The notes beneath the pieces were generated by a model. It was not told the DNA's origin, made no database searches, and saw nothing but the letters and a program-made list of their open reading frames with translations. A stretch of DNA of 64,000 bases, from the NCBI GenBank assembly GCA_018208355.1, contig CP062796.1, forward strand, positions 1,148,494 through 1,212,493, in the 5' to 3' direction. The position numbers were made by a program, and so were the translations under genes. Position 1 is the stretch's first letter. Every line of letters begins with the position of its first letter. Below, in pieces: positions 6,169 through 14,614 of this stretch. The DNA is from Candidatus Fermentithermobacillus carboniphilus (lineage in GTDB: Bacteria > Bacillota > Sulfobacillia > Fermentithermobacillales > Fermentithermobacillaceae).

Positions 6169-8955
6169 GTGCCGGGAACTTTACCCAAAGCGTACGAACC
6201 TAAGACTTTCGAAAAGAAGTGGTATAGTTACTGGATGGACAACGATCTTTTTAGGGCGGAAGTAAGACCCGGTAAACCCAGGTTTTCGATAGTCATCCCC
6301 CCGCCCAACATCACCGGGGCGCTCCACATGGGTCACGCTCTGGACACGACTCTTCAAGACATTTTCGTGAGGTACAACCGGATGCTGGGGCTTGAGACTC
6401 TGTGGCTTCCGGGAACCGACCATGCATCAATAGCCACTCACGCCAAGATAGAGGAAATGCTCGCTCAAGAGGGCACTTCCAGGTGGGAACTGGGGCGGGA
6501 AAAGTTCCTGGTAAGAGCATGGGAATGGAAAGATAAGTACGGGCACATCATAACCGATCAGTTAAAGACGATGGGCGCATCCTGCGACTGGTCCAGAGAG
6601 CGTTTCACCATGGACGAAGGTTGCTCCAGGGCAGTAAACGAGGTGTTCGTTCGCCTGTACGAAAAGGGCCTCATATACAGGGGTAAATACATGGTCAACT
6701 TCTGCCCCGGCTGCCGGACGGTCATTTCCGATATTGAAGTGGAACACGAGGAGGTTGACGGGGCCCTGTACTACGTGAGATACCCCCTTGCAGACACCGG
6801 TGAGGCCGGGGAGGTCGACGAGGCCGCAAAGGATAGACCTGCATCATCATTCAGGGACTTCATCCAGGTTGCCACAACGAGGCCAGAGACCATGCTTGGG
6901 GACACAGCAATCGCGGTGAACCCGAACGACCCGAGATACAGGCACCTTGTGGGGAAACTGGCCATATTGCCCCTGGTGGGTCGTCTCCTCCCCATTATCG
7001 CCGACGATCACGTGGACCCCGACTTCGGTACCGGTGCGGTTAAAGTCACTCCCGCCCACGACCCCGACGACTTCGAGATGGGCCAGAAACACCACCTGAA
7101 GTTCATCTCGGTGATAGATACACAGGCCAGGATGACATCGATGGCCGGAAAATACCAGGGCCTCGACCGTTACGAGTGCCGCGAAAAACTCCTTTCCGAC
7201 CTCGAGAAAGCGGGCTACCTTGTTAAGAAGGAACCCTACAGGTTCTCGGTAGGGCATTGTCACCGCTGCGATTCCGTGGTGGAACCGCTCATTTCGGAGC
7301 AGTGGTTCGTGAAGATGAAGCCTCTGGCCGAACCCGCCTTAAGGATCGTCCGGGAAGGAAAGGTGAGGTTCGTCCCTGAGAGGTTCACCAAGATTTACGA
7401 GCATTGGATGGAAAACGTGAAAGACTGGTGCATTTCCCGGCAGCTCTGGTGGGGCCACAGGATCCCGGCCTGGTATTGCCGGGATTGTGAGAAAGTCATT
7501 GTGGCGAGGGAAGCTCCTGAGAGGTGCCCGGATTGCGGCGGGCCGGTGTACCAGGACGAAGACGTGCTGGATACCTGGTTCTCGTCGGCTCTCTGGCCTT
7601 TTTCGACTATGGGTTGGCCTGAAAATACACCGGAACTTCAATACTTCTTCCCCACCGACATATTGGTCACAGGCTACGATATCATTTTCTTCTGGGTGGC
7701 CCGCATGATCTTCTCCTCAATGGAGTTCATGGGGAAAGAACCTTTCCGCTACGTGCTCATCCACGGCCTGGTCAGGGACGCTTTAGGCAGGAAAATGTCG
7801 AAGAGCCTGGGGAACGGCATCGATCCCCTGGACGTCGTGGACAAATACGGGGCCGATGCTCTCAGGATATCCCTGACCAGCGGCGTCGCAATGGGAAACG
7901 ACATGCGGTTTTACGATGAGAAAGTGGAAGGGGCCAGAAACTTCTGCAACAAGCTCTGGAACGCGGCCCGGTATGTGCTTTCCAACCTTGAAGGATGGGA
8001 ACCGCCCATCCCGGGGCGGGAAGGGCTACCCGCAGCGACGGCCTTCAAGGAGGAAAGCGGAGAAAAGGAACAGAGATATTCCAACTTAATGCCAGGATCT
8101 CAAATACAGGCGGTGACGGCCAGGTGGATCCTCTCTCGATTGGAACGGACCACTGCTCTGGTGAAAGACGCCATGGATAGGTTCGAGCCCGGAGAGGCTA
8201 TCGATATCATAACCGATTTCGTCTGGAACCAGTTCTGCGATTGGTACATCGAATTTTCTAAGGAAGATCTGGCCAATCCCGACCTGAAGCAGAAGACGCA
8301 GTACGTTCTCTGGAGCGTCCTCCGAGATTCTCTGGCGCTCCTTCATCCGTTCGCGCCGTTCATAACCGAAGAACTGTGGTCCTACCTGCCTGGAAGAGCT
8401 CCCGGAAAAGAGGGAAGCCTCATCGTTTCACCGTATCCGGTTCCCGGGAGATATCCCGTAGACACCGCTGCCGAAGATGAAGTTGAAGCGATGATCGAGG
8501 CGATCAAAGCCATAAGGAACATGCGAGCCGAAGTCAACATTCCGACGGGTAAGAAAGCCAGGGTCATAATACTGGCGGAACATCCGGAAACCTGGGAGAA
8601 AGCGGCCTCCTACATCCAGAGGCTGGCCTGGGCTGAACCTCTGGAGATACATCCGCGAGGAACGGCTCCGGAAAGACCTCATCACGCACTGGCCTCGGTG
8701 ACGAAGGATGCAGAAATATACCTGCCGCTCATGGGGGTAATAGACCTCGAGAAAGAAATAGCGAGGCTGGAGAAATCCATCGAGGATCTGGAGGCGGACC
8801 TCGAGCGGTCTAAGGAAAGACTCGAAAATCCCGAATTCCTGGCCAAGGCGCCGGAGGAAATCGTGGCGACACAGCGAAAAAGATGGCAGGAGAACTCTCT
8901 AAAGCTCGAAGCGCTGAAAAAAAGGGTCGAAACGTTGCAAAAGGCCAGAAGCTGA
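6169..8955 (+). CDS. valS: Valyl-tRNA synthetase
   Basis: Charges tRNA-Val in the cytoplasm (class Ia). The protein has 928 residues, normal for bacterial ValRS. It carries an intact HIGH motif (HMGH at 53-56), the amino-group Asp in GTDHASIATH, a full CP1 editing domain, KMSKS at 542-546, an anticodon-binding domain and a C-terminal coiled coil. It starts at GTG 6169 after a GAGGTG site. The T-box leader ahead of it controls expression. Its canonical motifs are a useful internal contrast to the LeuRS-like protein at 23344-25098. folC follows on the same strand. Confidence 0.98.
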   Translation: MPGTLPKAYEPKTFEKKWYSYWMDNDLFRAEVRPGKPRFSIVIPPPNITGALHMGHALDTTLQDIFVRYNRMLGLETLWLPGTDHASIATHAKIEEMLAQEGTSRWELGREKFLVRAWEWKDKYGHIITDQLKTMGASCDWSRERFTMDEGCSRAVNEVFVRLYEKGLIYRGKYMVNFCPGCRTVISDIEVEHEEVDGALYYVRYPLADTGEAGEVDEAAKDRPASSFRDFIQVATTRPETMLGDTAIAVNPNDPRYRHLVGKLAILPLVGRLLPIIADDHVDPDFGTGAVKVTPAHDPDDFEMGQKHHLKFISVIDTQARMTSMAGKYQGLDRYECREKLLSDLEKAGYLVKKEPYRFSVGHCHRCDSVVEPLISEQWFVKMKPLAEPALRIVREGKVRFVPERFTKIYEHWMENVKDWCISRQLWWGHRIPAWYCRDCEKVIVAREAPERCPDCGGPVYQDEDVLDTWFSSALWPFSTMGWPENTPELQYFFPTDILVTGYDIIFFWVARMIFSSMEFMGKEPFRYVLIHGLVRDALGRKMSKSLGNGIDPLDVVDKYGADALRISLTSGVAMGNDMRFYDEKVEGARNFCNKLWNAARYVLSNLEGWEPPIPGREGLPAATAFKEESGEKEQRYSNLMPGSQIQAVTARWILSRLERTTALVKDAMDRFEPGEAIDIITDFVWNQFCDWYIEFSKEDLANPDLKQKTQYVLWSVLRDSLALLHPFAPFITEELWSYLPGRAPGKEGSLIVSPYPVPGRYPVDTAAEDEVEAMIEAIKAIRNMRAEVNIPTGKKARVIILAEHPETWEKAASYIQRLAWAEPLEIHPRGTAPERPHHALASVTKDAEIYLPLMGVIDLEKEIARLEKSIEDLEADLERSKERLENPEFLAKAPEEIVATQRKRWQENSLKLEALKKRVETLQKARS

Positions 8956-9069
8956 TTTCAATCCCGGGCAATGCTATAAACACATGCCTCGTCATCGTGA
9001 AGGGAGGGTTTGCTGCCCCCGTCCGCAGCGAAAAAGCATAGCCGAGCGGGCGGGGGCGGCATCAAGACA

Positions 9070-10428
9070 GTGACTCTCAGTGAAGAATCCAAGTACCAGA
9101 AAGCCCTTGAGTGGATCCATTCCACCGCGCGATTCGGATCCCGGCTGGGTCTTGAGAGGATTTCGAAATTGTTGACCCTGTTGGGGAACCCAGAAAGAAG
9201 CTGTAAGTTCGTGCACATAACCGGCACCAACGGTAAGGGCTCCGTAACTGCGTTCGTCGCCTCTGTGCTCAAAGAAGCGGGTTACCGGACCGGGATGTAT
9301 ACTTCTCCTTACCTCGAGGATTTCCGCGAAAGGATAATGATCAACGGGAAGAAAATCCCTAAGAAGGCCCTCGTCGACCTCGTCGATGAAGTCCGCCCCA
9401 GGGTAGAACAGATGGTTGCCGAGGGATATGAACACCCAACCGAATTCGAAATCAACACCGCTTTGGGCTTTCTGTACTTTTCGCGGGAAGGGTGCGATTA
9501 CGTGGCCCTCGAAGTCGGCCTGGGCGGAAGATTCGACGCCACCAACGTGGTGACTCCCGCGGTCTCAGTGATAACCACCATCGGATACGACCACATGGAC
9601 AGGCTTGGGAATACCCTTGCACAGATAGCTTTCGAGAAAGCCGGGATAATCAAGCCAGGCATCCCTGTCGTCACGGGAGCCCTCGAAGATGAACCTTTCG
9701 AAGTAATCCGGAAAAAGGCTCTAGAACTGAACTCCCGTCTCATCACCGTAGGCCGAACGCCTTGGGCGACCGTTACCTGGGAGGAAGTGTCATACTCCCT
9801 GGATGGCCAGGAAATCAACGTCTATGGGCCCGACTTCACTTATCGGAACTTGAAAGTACCTCTCCTCGGGAGGCACCAGCAGCAAAACGCCTCGATAGCC
9901 GTAGCCGCCCTGCACGCCGCGGCCCCGGCCAATCGCGAGCGAAGGATCTACCTGGACGAAAAGGCCATCAGTGTGGGGATCGAACGAACCGTCTGGCCCG
10001 GGAGACTCGAAGTGCTTCACAGAAATCCAATGATCATCCTCGACGGAGCCCACAATCCTCAAGGAGCCAAAGTCCTCGCCGAAGCAATTGCCGGGATCCC
10101 CAGAAGGAGGCTCATCTGCGTTTACGGGATCCTGGGAGACAAGTGCTATGAGGAAGCGACGGCGCACGTCATCCCCCAATGCGACGAAGTAATCGTGACA
10201 AGGCCCCATACTCCCAGGGCTTTGGACCCCGGCATCCTCGCGGGCGAAGTCAAGAAGTACTGTCCGAACGTAACCGTAGAATCTGATTCCAATAAAGCTC
10301 TCGACCTCGCGCTGAATAGGGCCTCGGAAGATGATGCGATTCTGTGCTGTGGCTCTCTTTACCTGGTCGGACCCGCCAGGACATTCATTCGTCAGAGGTT
10401 TGGCATTTCGCCCTACGGTGGAGAATAA
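9070..10428 (+). CDS. folC: Folylpolyglutamate synthase / dihydrofolate synthase
   Basis: Adds glutamate to folates (and joins dihydropteroate with glutamate if bifunctional), using ATP in the cytoplasm. The P-loop GTNGKGS is at about 52-58, followed by the Mur-ligase-like central domain with YDHMDRLG and the C-terminal domain with LDGAHNP. I prefer GTG 9070 because the product then opens like other FolC proteins (TLSEESKYQKALEWI). A TTG at 9010 lies only one base after GGGAGGG and would add 20 low-complexity residues. The order valS-folC is widespread in Firmicutes. Confidence 0.93.
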   Translation: MTLSEESKYQKALEWIHSTARFGSRLGLERISKLLTLLGNPERSCKFVHITGTNGKGSVTAFVASVLKEAGYRTGMYTSPYLEDFRERIMINGKKIPKKALVDLVDEVRPRVEQMVAEGYEHPTEFEINTALGFLYFSREGCDYVALEVGLGGRFDATNVVTPAVSVITTIGYDHMDRLGNTLAQIAFEKAGIIKPGIPVVTGALEDEPFEVIRKKALELNSRLITVGRTPWATVTWEEVSYSLDGQEINVYGPDFTYRNLKVPLLGRHQQQNASIAVAALHAAAPANRERRIYLDEKAISVGIERTVWPGRLEVLHRNPMIILDGAHNPQGAKVLAEAIAGIPRRRLICVYGILGDKCYEEATAHVIPQCDEVIVTRPHTPRALDPGILAGEVKKYCPNVTVESDSNKALDLALNRASEDDAILCCGSLYLVGPARTFIRQRFGISPYGGE

Positions 10429-10471
10429 CAATTGATGGGGACGGATTATTCTGCTCTTGGAGGAAGGCCCG

Positions 10472-10948
10472 TTGCTTTCCGGCCCGAAGGACGCGGAAAC
10501 TGAAAAAGGCGGTGTTGTCAGGTTTATACCCCTAAACCCGGGTCTGGGCGCCTGGTCTGACAAGACCCTGGAGAAGGGCTTCTTCGTCTTTGGAGACAAG
10601 GAGTCATTTTCCCAAGCATACGGCACCCGAGAGGCGTCCGCACTAGGGGAGGTAGATTTCAACCGTTATTACCTCGTATCCGTTCATCAGGGCCTCTGCC
10701 CTACCGGAGGATATAGGGTGAACGTGAAAGAAGTCAAAGTGTTCCCTAGACGGGTGGAGGTAATAGTTGAGTTCAAAGAACCCCGTCCTGACCAGCTTGT
10801 GACAATGATGATGACGACACCCTCAGCATTTTTTCTGGTCCCGCGCGAAAAGGGCTCAAAGGTCTCGCCTGTCTTTTACTTTTACTCTACCGACAGAAAA
10901 CTCTTGGCGAGGAGGAAACCCATGTTCGGAAAGTGTCCGAGAGGATAA
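10472..10948 (+). CDS. PrcB-like C-terminal domain protein
   Basis: About 158 residues. The second half has the PrcB_C pattern (GLCPTGGYRVNVKEVKVFPRRVEV..., then TTPSAFFLVPRE), named after the protein that stabilises the spirochaete protease complex PrcA-PrcB; in Firmicutes the domain is usually an uncharacterised, often secreted, module. I see no clear signal peptide. I take TTG 10472 as the start, eight bases after GGAGG; a TTG at 10457 would overlap that site. It follows folC closely and is probably co-transcribed. Confidence 0.72.
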   Translation: MLSGPKDAETEKGGVVRFIPLNPGLGAWSDKTLEKGFFVFGDKESFSQAYGTREASALGEVDFNRYYLVSVHQGLCPTGGYRVNVKEVKVFPRRVEVIVEFKEPRPDQLVTMMMTTPSAFFLVPREKGSKVSPVFYFYSTDRKLLARRKPMFGKCPRG

Positions 10949-10994
10949 GTATTGGGGAGGTCACGCGGCGGCGTACAACAGGAGGTGTTGACCT

Positions 10995-11822
10995 GTGAGG
11001 AGAACCCGGATGAACCGGAACCGCACACTTAATACGGTAGTCACGTTCCTAATCATCTCCCTGATATTCGTGGGCTCGGGTTACCTTATCGGACGATTTC
11101 TTCTTTCATCTTTGTTCCAAAGGCAACCCAAGGGAGAACCCGTGTCCGGAAACAAAGATAAAACCCCGGCTCCCTCGAGCTATACTGCTCAGATCGAGTT
11201 GAAACCTCTAACCATTTACCGTATTCAGATCGGTGCATACTCAAGCAAAGAGAACGCCGAAAAAACCGCCGAAGCCGCCATTGCGAAAGGTGTCAGCGCC
11301 TTTGTGATGAGTCCGGACCCACTATACAAAGTGTATTGCGGAGTTACGGGGTCGAAAGAAGCTGCAGCCAAAATATCCGAAAGCGTGCTGCCTAAACTCG
11401 CCGGAACGGTGATAGCCAAGGATGACAAGCCGTACATCGCGACCTTGGAGATTCCTTCCAGATCTTTCAGCATCACCGGAGATAAGGCTCAAGTGGAGAG
11501 CATTCAAAAAGCTGTCACATCTTTCGTCAACGCACTGCAGTCCCTCGTCAGTTTCTGGGACGCTCATTATCTCGGGCAGCAAAGCCAGGTAAACCTGGCT
11601 GCAATGGAATCTGATATCGCTGCCCTGAAAAACGACCTGGCAAAAATCACCCCCGATGCAAATCTAAAGGACGCCTACGAGACTTGCATCAGCATCTTGT
11701 CTGAACTGGAAGCAGCTATCCGCGGGGCTAAGGAAGCCCAGGGGGGTGACTCCGCGAAAGTGACCGCGGGTATGACACAGCTCATTAAGCTTGTAGACAC
11801 ATACAACCGGGAGATAAAGTGA
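10995..11822 (+). CDS. SPOR-domain membrane protein
   Basis: A 275-residue protein starting at GTG 10995, seven bases after GGAGGTG. One membrane helix (about 14-36) follows a basic N-terminus, then comes a Pro/Lys-rich linker and a SPOR domain (about 72-150; IYRIQIGAYSSKENAEKTAEAA). A helical region with Ala/Glu-rich heptads makes up the rest. SPOR domains bind denuded peptidoglycan glycan strands, so an extracytoplasmic cell-wall or septal role is likely, but this protein has no specific assigned function. A strong terminator follows at 11859. Confidence 0.8.
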   Translation: MRRTRMNRNRTLNTVVTFLIISLIFVGSGYLIGRFLLSSLFQRQPKGEPVSGNKDKTPAPSSYTAQIELKPLTIYRIQIGAYSSKENAEKTAEAAIAKGVSAFVMSPDPLYKVYCGVTGSKEAAAKISESVLPKLAGTVIAKDDKPYIATLEIPSRSFSITGDKAQVESIQKAVTSFVNALQSLVSFWDAHYLGQQSQVNLAAMESDIAALKNDLAKITPDANLKDAYETCISILSELEAAIRGAKEAQGGDSAKVTAGMTQLIKLVDTYNREIK

Positions 11823-11858
11823 CTCAGAGGAAAATAGCGCCGGCTCCGCCGACATTTT

Positions 11859-11883
11859 CCCCGGGACATTCAGAACCCCGGGG
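11859..11883 (+). terminator. Rho-independent terminator after the SPOR gene
   Basis: CCCCGGG (11859-11865) pairs with CCCGGGG (11877-11883), followed by CTTTTCCTTT. It ends the valS-folC-PrcB-SPOR transcription unit. Confidence 0.85.
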
Positions 11884-11975
11884 CTTTTCCTTTGCGGTAT
11901 TTCAGACATCTTGTGATCCCTTGTCTTTGGTGTTAAGATACATTGTCGTCAGTAGTATTGGTGGAGGTGCCCTTT

Positions 11976-12227
11976 TTGGCTAACATCAAATCCAGCGAAA
12001 AGGATATACGCAGGTCCGAGAAACGGCGCCAGAGAAATCAGGCCATAAAGTCCATGGTCAGAACCTACATCCGGAAGTTCAAGGAGGCTGTCGCTTCAGG
12101 CGATGAGACTCTGAAAGCTTCCGCTTTTAGGGCCGCTCAGTCCGCCATCGATAAGGCAGTATCCAAGGGAGTGCTCAAGGCTCGAACGGGAGCCCGGTAC
12201 AAGTCGAGGCTTGCAGCCAAGCTTTAG
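11976..12227 (+). CDS. rpsT: 30S ribosomal protein S20
   Basis: An 83-residue basic protein that binds the 5' domain of 16S rRNA. It opens ANIKSSEKDIRRSEKRRQRN and has the S20 helical pattern. The start is TTG 11976, six bases after GGAGGTG; a longer frame lacks a site. Its stop overlaps the convergent holA stop by four bases. rpsT next to holA is the normal Bacillus/Clostridia context. Confidence 0.96.
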   Translation: MANIKSSEKDIRRSEKRRQRNQAIKSMVRTYIRKFKEAVASGDETLKASAFRAAQSAIDKAVSKGVLKARTGARYKSRLAAKL

Positions 12228-13219
12228 GATCTCGTTAGATTCATAACGAGGTAGTCCATGCCAAGGTCCGGGTCTAAGTAGCCTTTTTTGAGAGCTTCGT
12301 CCACATCCAGGAGGAGCCGGAAGGCTCTTTCCAATTCCCCGAATGTCCAGTTCTTGGATTGCTCCAGGGCTTTCTTGGCCGAAAACGGGTGGACTCCCAG
12401 GACTCCCGCAAGAGAGTTCTGGGGGACCCCTTTCAAGGAACACTCCTTGGCCCTCCAGAGCAAGGCAAAACTGGACGTAAGCATCGCCACAATCAATATG
12501 GGATTGGTCCCCCTGGCTTTCAGATCTTCGAGCTCCTTCAAGGCCCTCGCTGTGTTCTTTGAACAAATCGCATCGGTGAACGCGAAAGTATGCATCTCGG
12601 GATCTGGCGACACACACGAAAGGACTACCGAAGACGTTATCTGTTTGACCATCCTGCCTCCGGGTTCGTGGGCCGGACCTACGTAAAGTTGAATTTTCTC
12701 TACTTCGTGATTAAGGCGCTCCATGCTCTTTCCGGCAATGAGGACCAGAGTTTCCGCAGCATCCCTGCTGACTTTATACCCGGCCCCGGTGAGTTTTTCC
12801 GTGACCCAGTTCATCGCCTCAGAAAAACTCGGGGAGCTCGCTTCGGCTACGCGTCCTTCAAGTTTTGCGACCAGTTCCAAAAATATTTTTGGAGCAGGAT
12901 TCTCTTTTGAGGTGGCCGACATGAATATACAGCTTCCGGGGACAATAGACTGTATGAAAGTCTCCTCTTTGGCAGAAAACATTGTCTGGGCATTTCTTAC
13001 CACCCACAGCTTGGGCCCAAAGAAAGACGGCTGCGCGACGACGTCGCGGAGATCGGGCCAGGAGAGCTCGTCTCCATCCAGCGTCTCTACTCCTCCGGTA
13101 AAGCGTTTCGACAGGATTTCCACAAGGTGCCTATGCCAAAATGTCTCTTCTCCGTATAAAAGATATATGGATGCAACTTTCCCCGAGAGTATTTCTTCCT
13201 CAAGAGTCAACGCTTTCAC
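12224..13219 (-). CDS. holA: DNA polymerase III delta subunit
   Basis: The clamp-loader subunit that opens the beta sliding clamp. It has 331 residues, typical for HolA, with the N-terminal SIYLLYGEETFWHRHLVEIL segment, the AAA+-like fold without a functional P-loop, and the C-terminal helical domain. It lies downstream of comEC and the VanW gene on the same strand and is convergent with rpsT. Confidence 0.93.
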   Translation of the reverse strand: MKALTLEEEILSGKVASIYLLYGEETFWHRHLVEILSKRFTGGVETLDGDELSWPDLRDVVAQPSFFGPKLWVVRNAQTMFSAKEETFIQSIVPGSCIFMSATSKENPAPKIFLELVAKLEGRVAEASSPSFSEAMNWVTEKLTGAGYKVSRDAAETLVLIAGKSMERLNHEVEKIQLYVGPAHEPGGRMVKQITSSVVLSCVSPDPEMHTFAFTDAICSKNTARALKELEDLKARGTNPILIVAMLTSSFALLWRAKECSLKGVPQNSLAGVLGVHPFSAKKALEQSKNWTFGELERAFRLLLDVDEALKKGYLDPDLGMDYLVMNLTRS

Positions 13220-13259
13220 AGGCTTCCTGGTTCACCGTTCCCCTCCTTACCATGACCCC

Positions 13260-14489
13260 TCATTTCTGATGAGGAACACTGGGCAGATAGTGTGACCTGA
13301 GAAGAAGGACTTTCCGGGTCACCTCGCCGTTGACCTTCTCGACCCTGTAAGTCTCAACGAGAAGGCCCGGGTTCTTGCCTTCTTCGGGATATTCTTTCAC
13401 GATTACGGGTTCGAGGTCGTAAGTTTTATCCCCCGGTTTCCCGAACACTCTGACCACGACCTGTCCGTTTTCGACCCAGGCCCCGAACACCACGGGTCCA
13501 CCAAGGTTGTTAGTGATCTTGAGGTCGAGGTAATCCCAGGCGACGGCGGCATCCCGACCGGGCGGCACATACTCGACGGGAATCCCGTGGGCATGGACTT
13601 CGGGGAAATCCAATCCGGCTAGGGCAGCTGCATTAAAGAGCGTCGTGGTCACCTGACAGATACCGCCGGCAAGACCCGGCTCCAGGTGATCCCCCACGAC
13701 CACATTGGCGTAGCGGTATCCTTTCTCGAGTGTCCTCTCTCCCGCCTCTTTATTGAAGCTGTAAGTGTCACCCGGATTAAGGACCTTCCCGTGCACCGCC
13801 CGAGCGGCGAGCATCAGGTTCACGTTCCGGTCAGTGTCCTTTTCATCGTAGGTCGTAGAAAACTCCGCGATGAGTTTTAAGGGCTCGAGGTTGTTCCCGG
13901 CGGGAGGTTCTATCGTGCGGTATGGTACCTCGATGCGGGTGCCGGTCAAGTCTCCAAGAACCTTCCTTACGTCCTCGGGAGTCACGAGCTGCCCCGGCTC
14001 GGGAGGGAGAATTACCAGGTCCCGGCCTGAAAACCCGTACCGGGCTCCCAAGGCGGGCCTCGACAGTTTTTCGGCTATGTCTGCCAGGACCTTCTCCAGG
14101 TTGGGTGACCAGACCTCCGCGGGGGCGGCCAGAACGGTCTTCGGCCCGCGCCGAAATACGGAATCAGGAAGATACTTGGGACGCAAAGTTATGTAGGTCC
14201 CGAGTTCCGAAATAATCCGCCTGCTGTCCAAGATCACCTTGAGTTCGTCCCGGGATACCTGGCACGATAGTTTCCCCGCCGAAAAAACCAGGGGCCCTCT
14301 CTCCAGTTCCTGGAGCTTATCCCTGACTATATTGATGGCCTGGTCCTTCGGGAGGCCTCCAAGAGGCACGCCGAAAGCCCACACGTTCCCACCGACCACT
14401 TCCTGCCTCGAAAACATGAAAGGAAATAGCACGATAATGGCAATTATTCCCGGGATCCAAACCTTACGCTTGCAAAGCGCCGCCCTCAA
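13260..14489 (-). CDS. VanW-family protein
   Basis: 409 residues: an N-terminal membrane helix (about 9-26), a peptidoglycan-binding-like region (about 40-220), the VanW domain (about 225-355; DRNVNLMLAARAVHGKVLNPGD, then GGICQVTTTLFNAA), and a short G5-like C-terminus. It is expected on the outer face of the membrane. VanW occurs in some vancomycin-resistance clusters but its biochemical role is unknown, and no vanHAX genes are present, so this is not a resistance call. It is inserted between comEC and holA. Confidence 0.85.
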   Translation of the reverse strand: MRAALCKRKVWIPGIIAIIVLFPFMFSRQEVVGGNVWAFGVPLGGLPKDQAINIVRDKLQELERGPLVFSAGKLSCQVSRDELKVILDSRRIISELGTYITLRPKYLPDSVFRRGPKTVLAAPAEVWSPNLEKVLADIAEKLSRPALGARYGFSGRDLVILPPEPGQLVTPEDVRKVLGDLTGTRIEVPYRTIEPPAGNNLEPLKLIAEFSTTYDEKDTDRNVNLMLAARAVHGKVLNPGDTYSFNKEAGERTLEKGYRYANVVVGDHLEPGLAGGICQVTTTLFNAAALAGLDFPEVHAHGIPVEYVPPGRDAAVAWDYLDLKITNNLGGPVVFGAWVENGQVVVRVFGKPGDKTYDLEPVIVKEYPEEGKNPGLLVETYRVEKVNGEVTRKVLLLRSHYLPSVPHQK

Positions 14490-14614
14490 GTCTTATCACT
14501 CCGAAAAATCTGTCTCATCCTGCGAAATCCTGCAAAGGGTACATCATAGATTCGACCAAACCTGGTCCTTTTCCTCTTCATATTTTCCTGGTTTTTCGAC
14601 CCTGCCCTTCCGCA

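Noticed and set aside
13260..14489. VanW protein as a vancomycin-resistance gene
   Set aside because: No vanH/A/X/Y/S/R genes nearby; VanW-domain proteins are common in sensitive Firmicutes.
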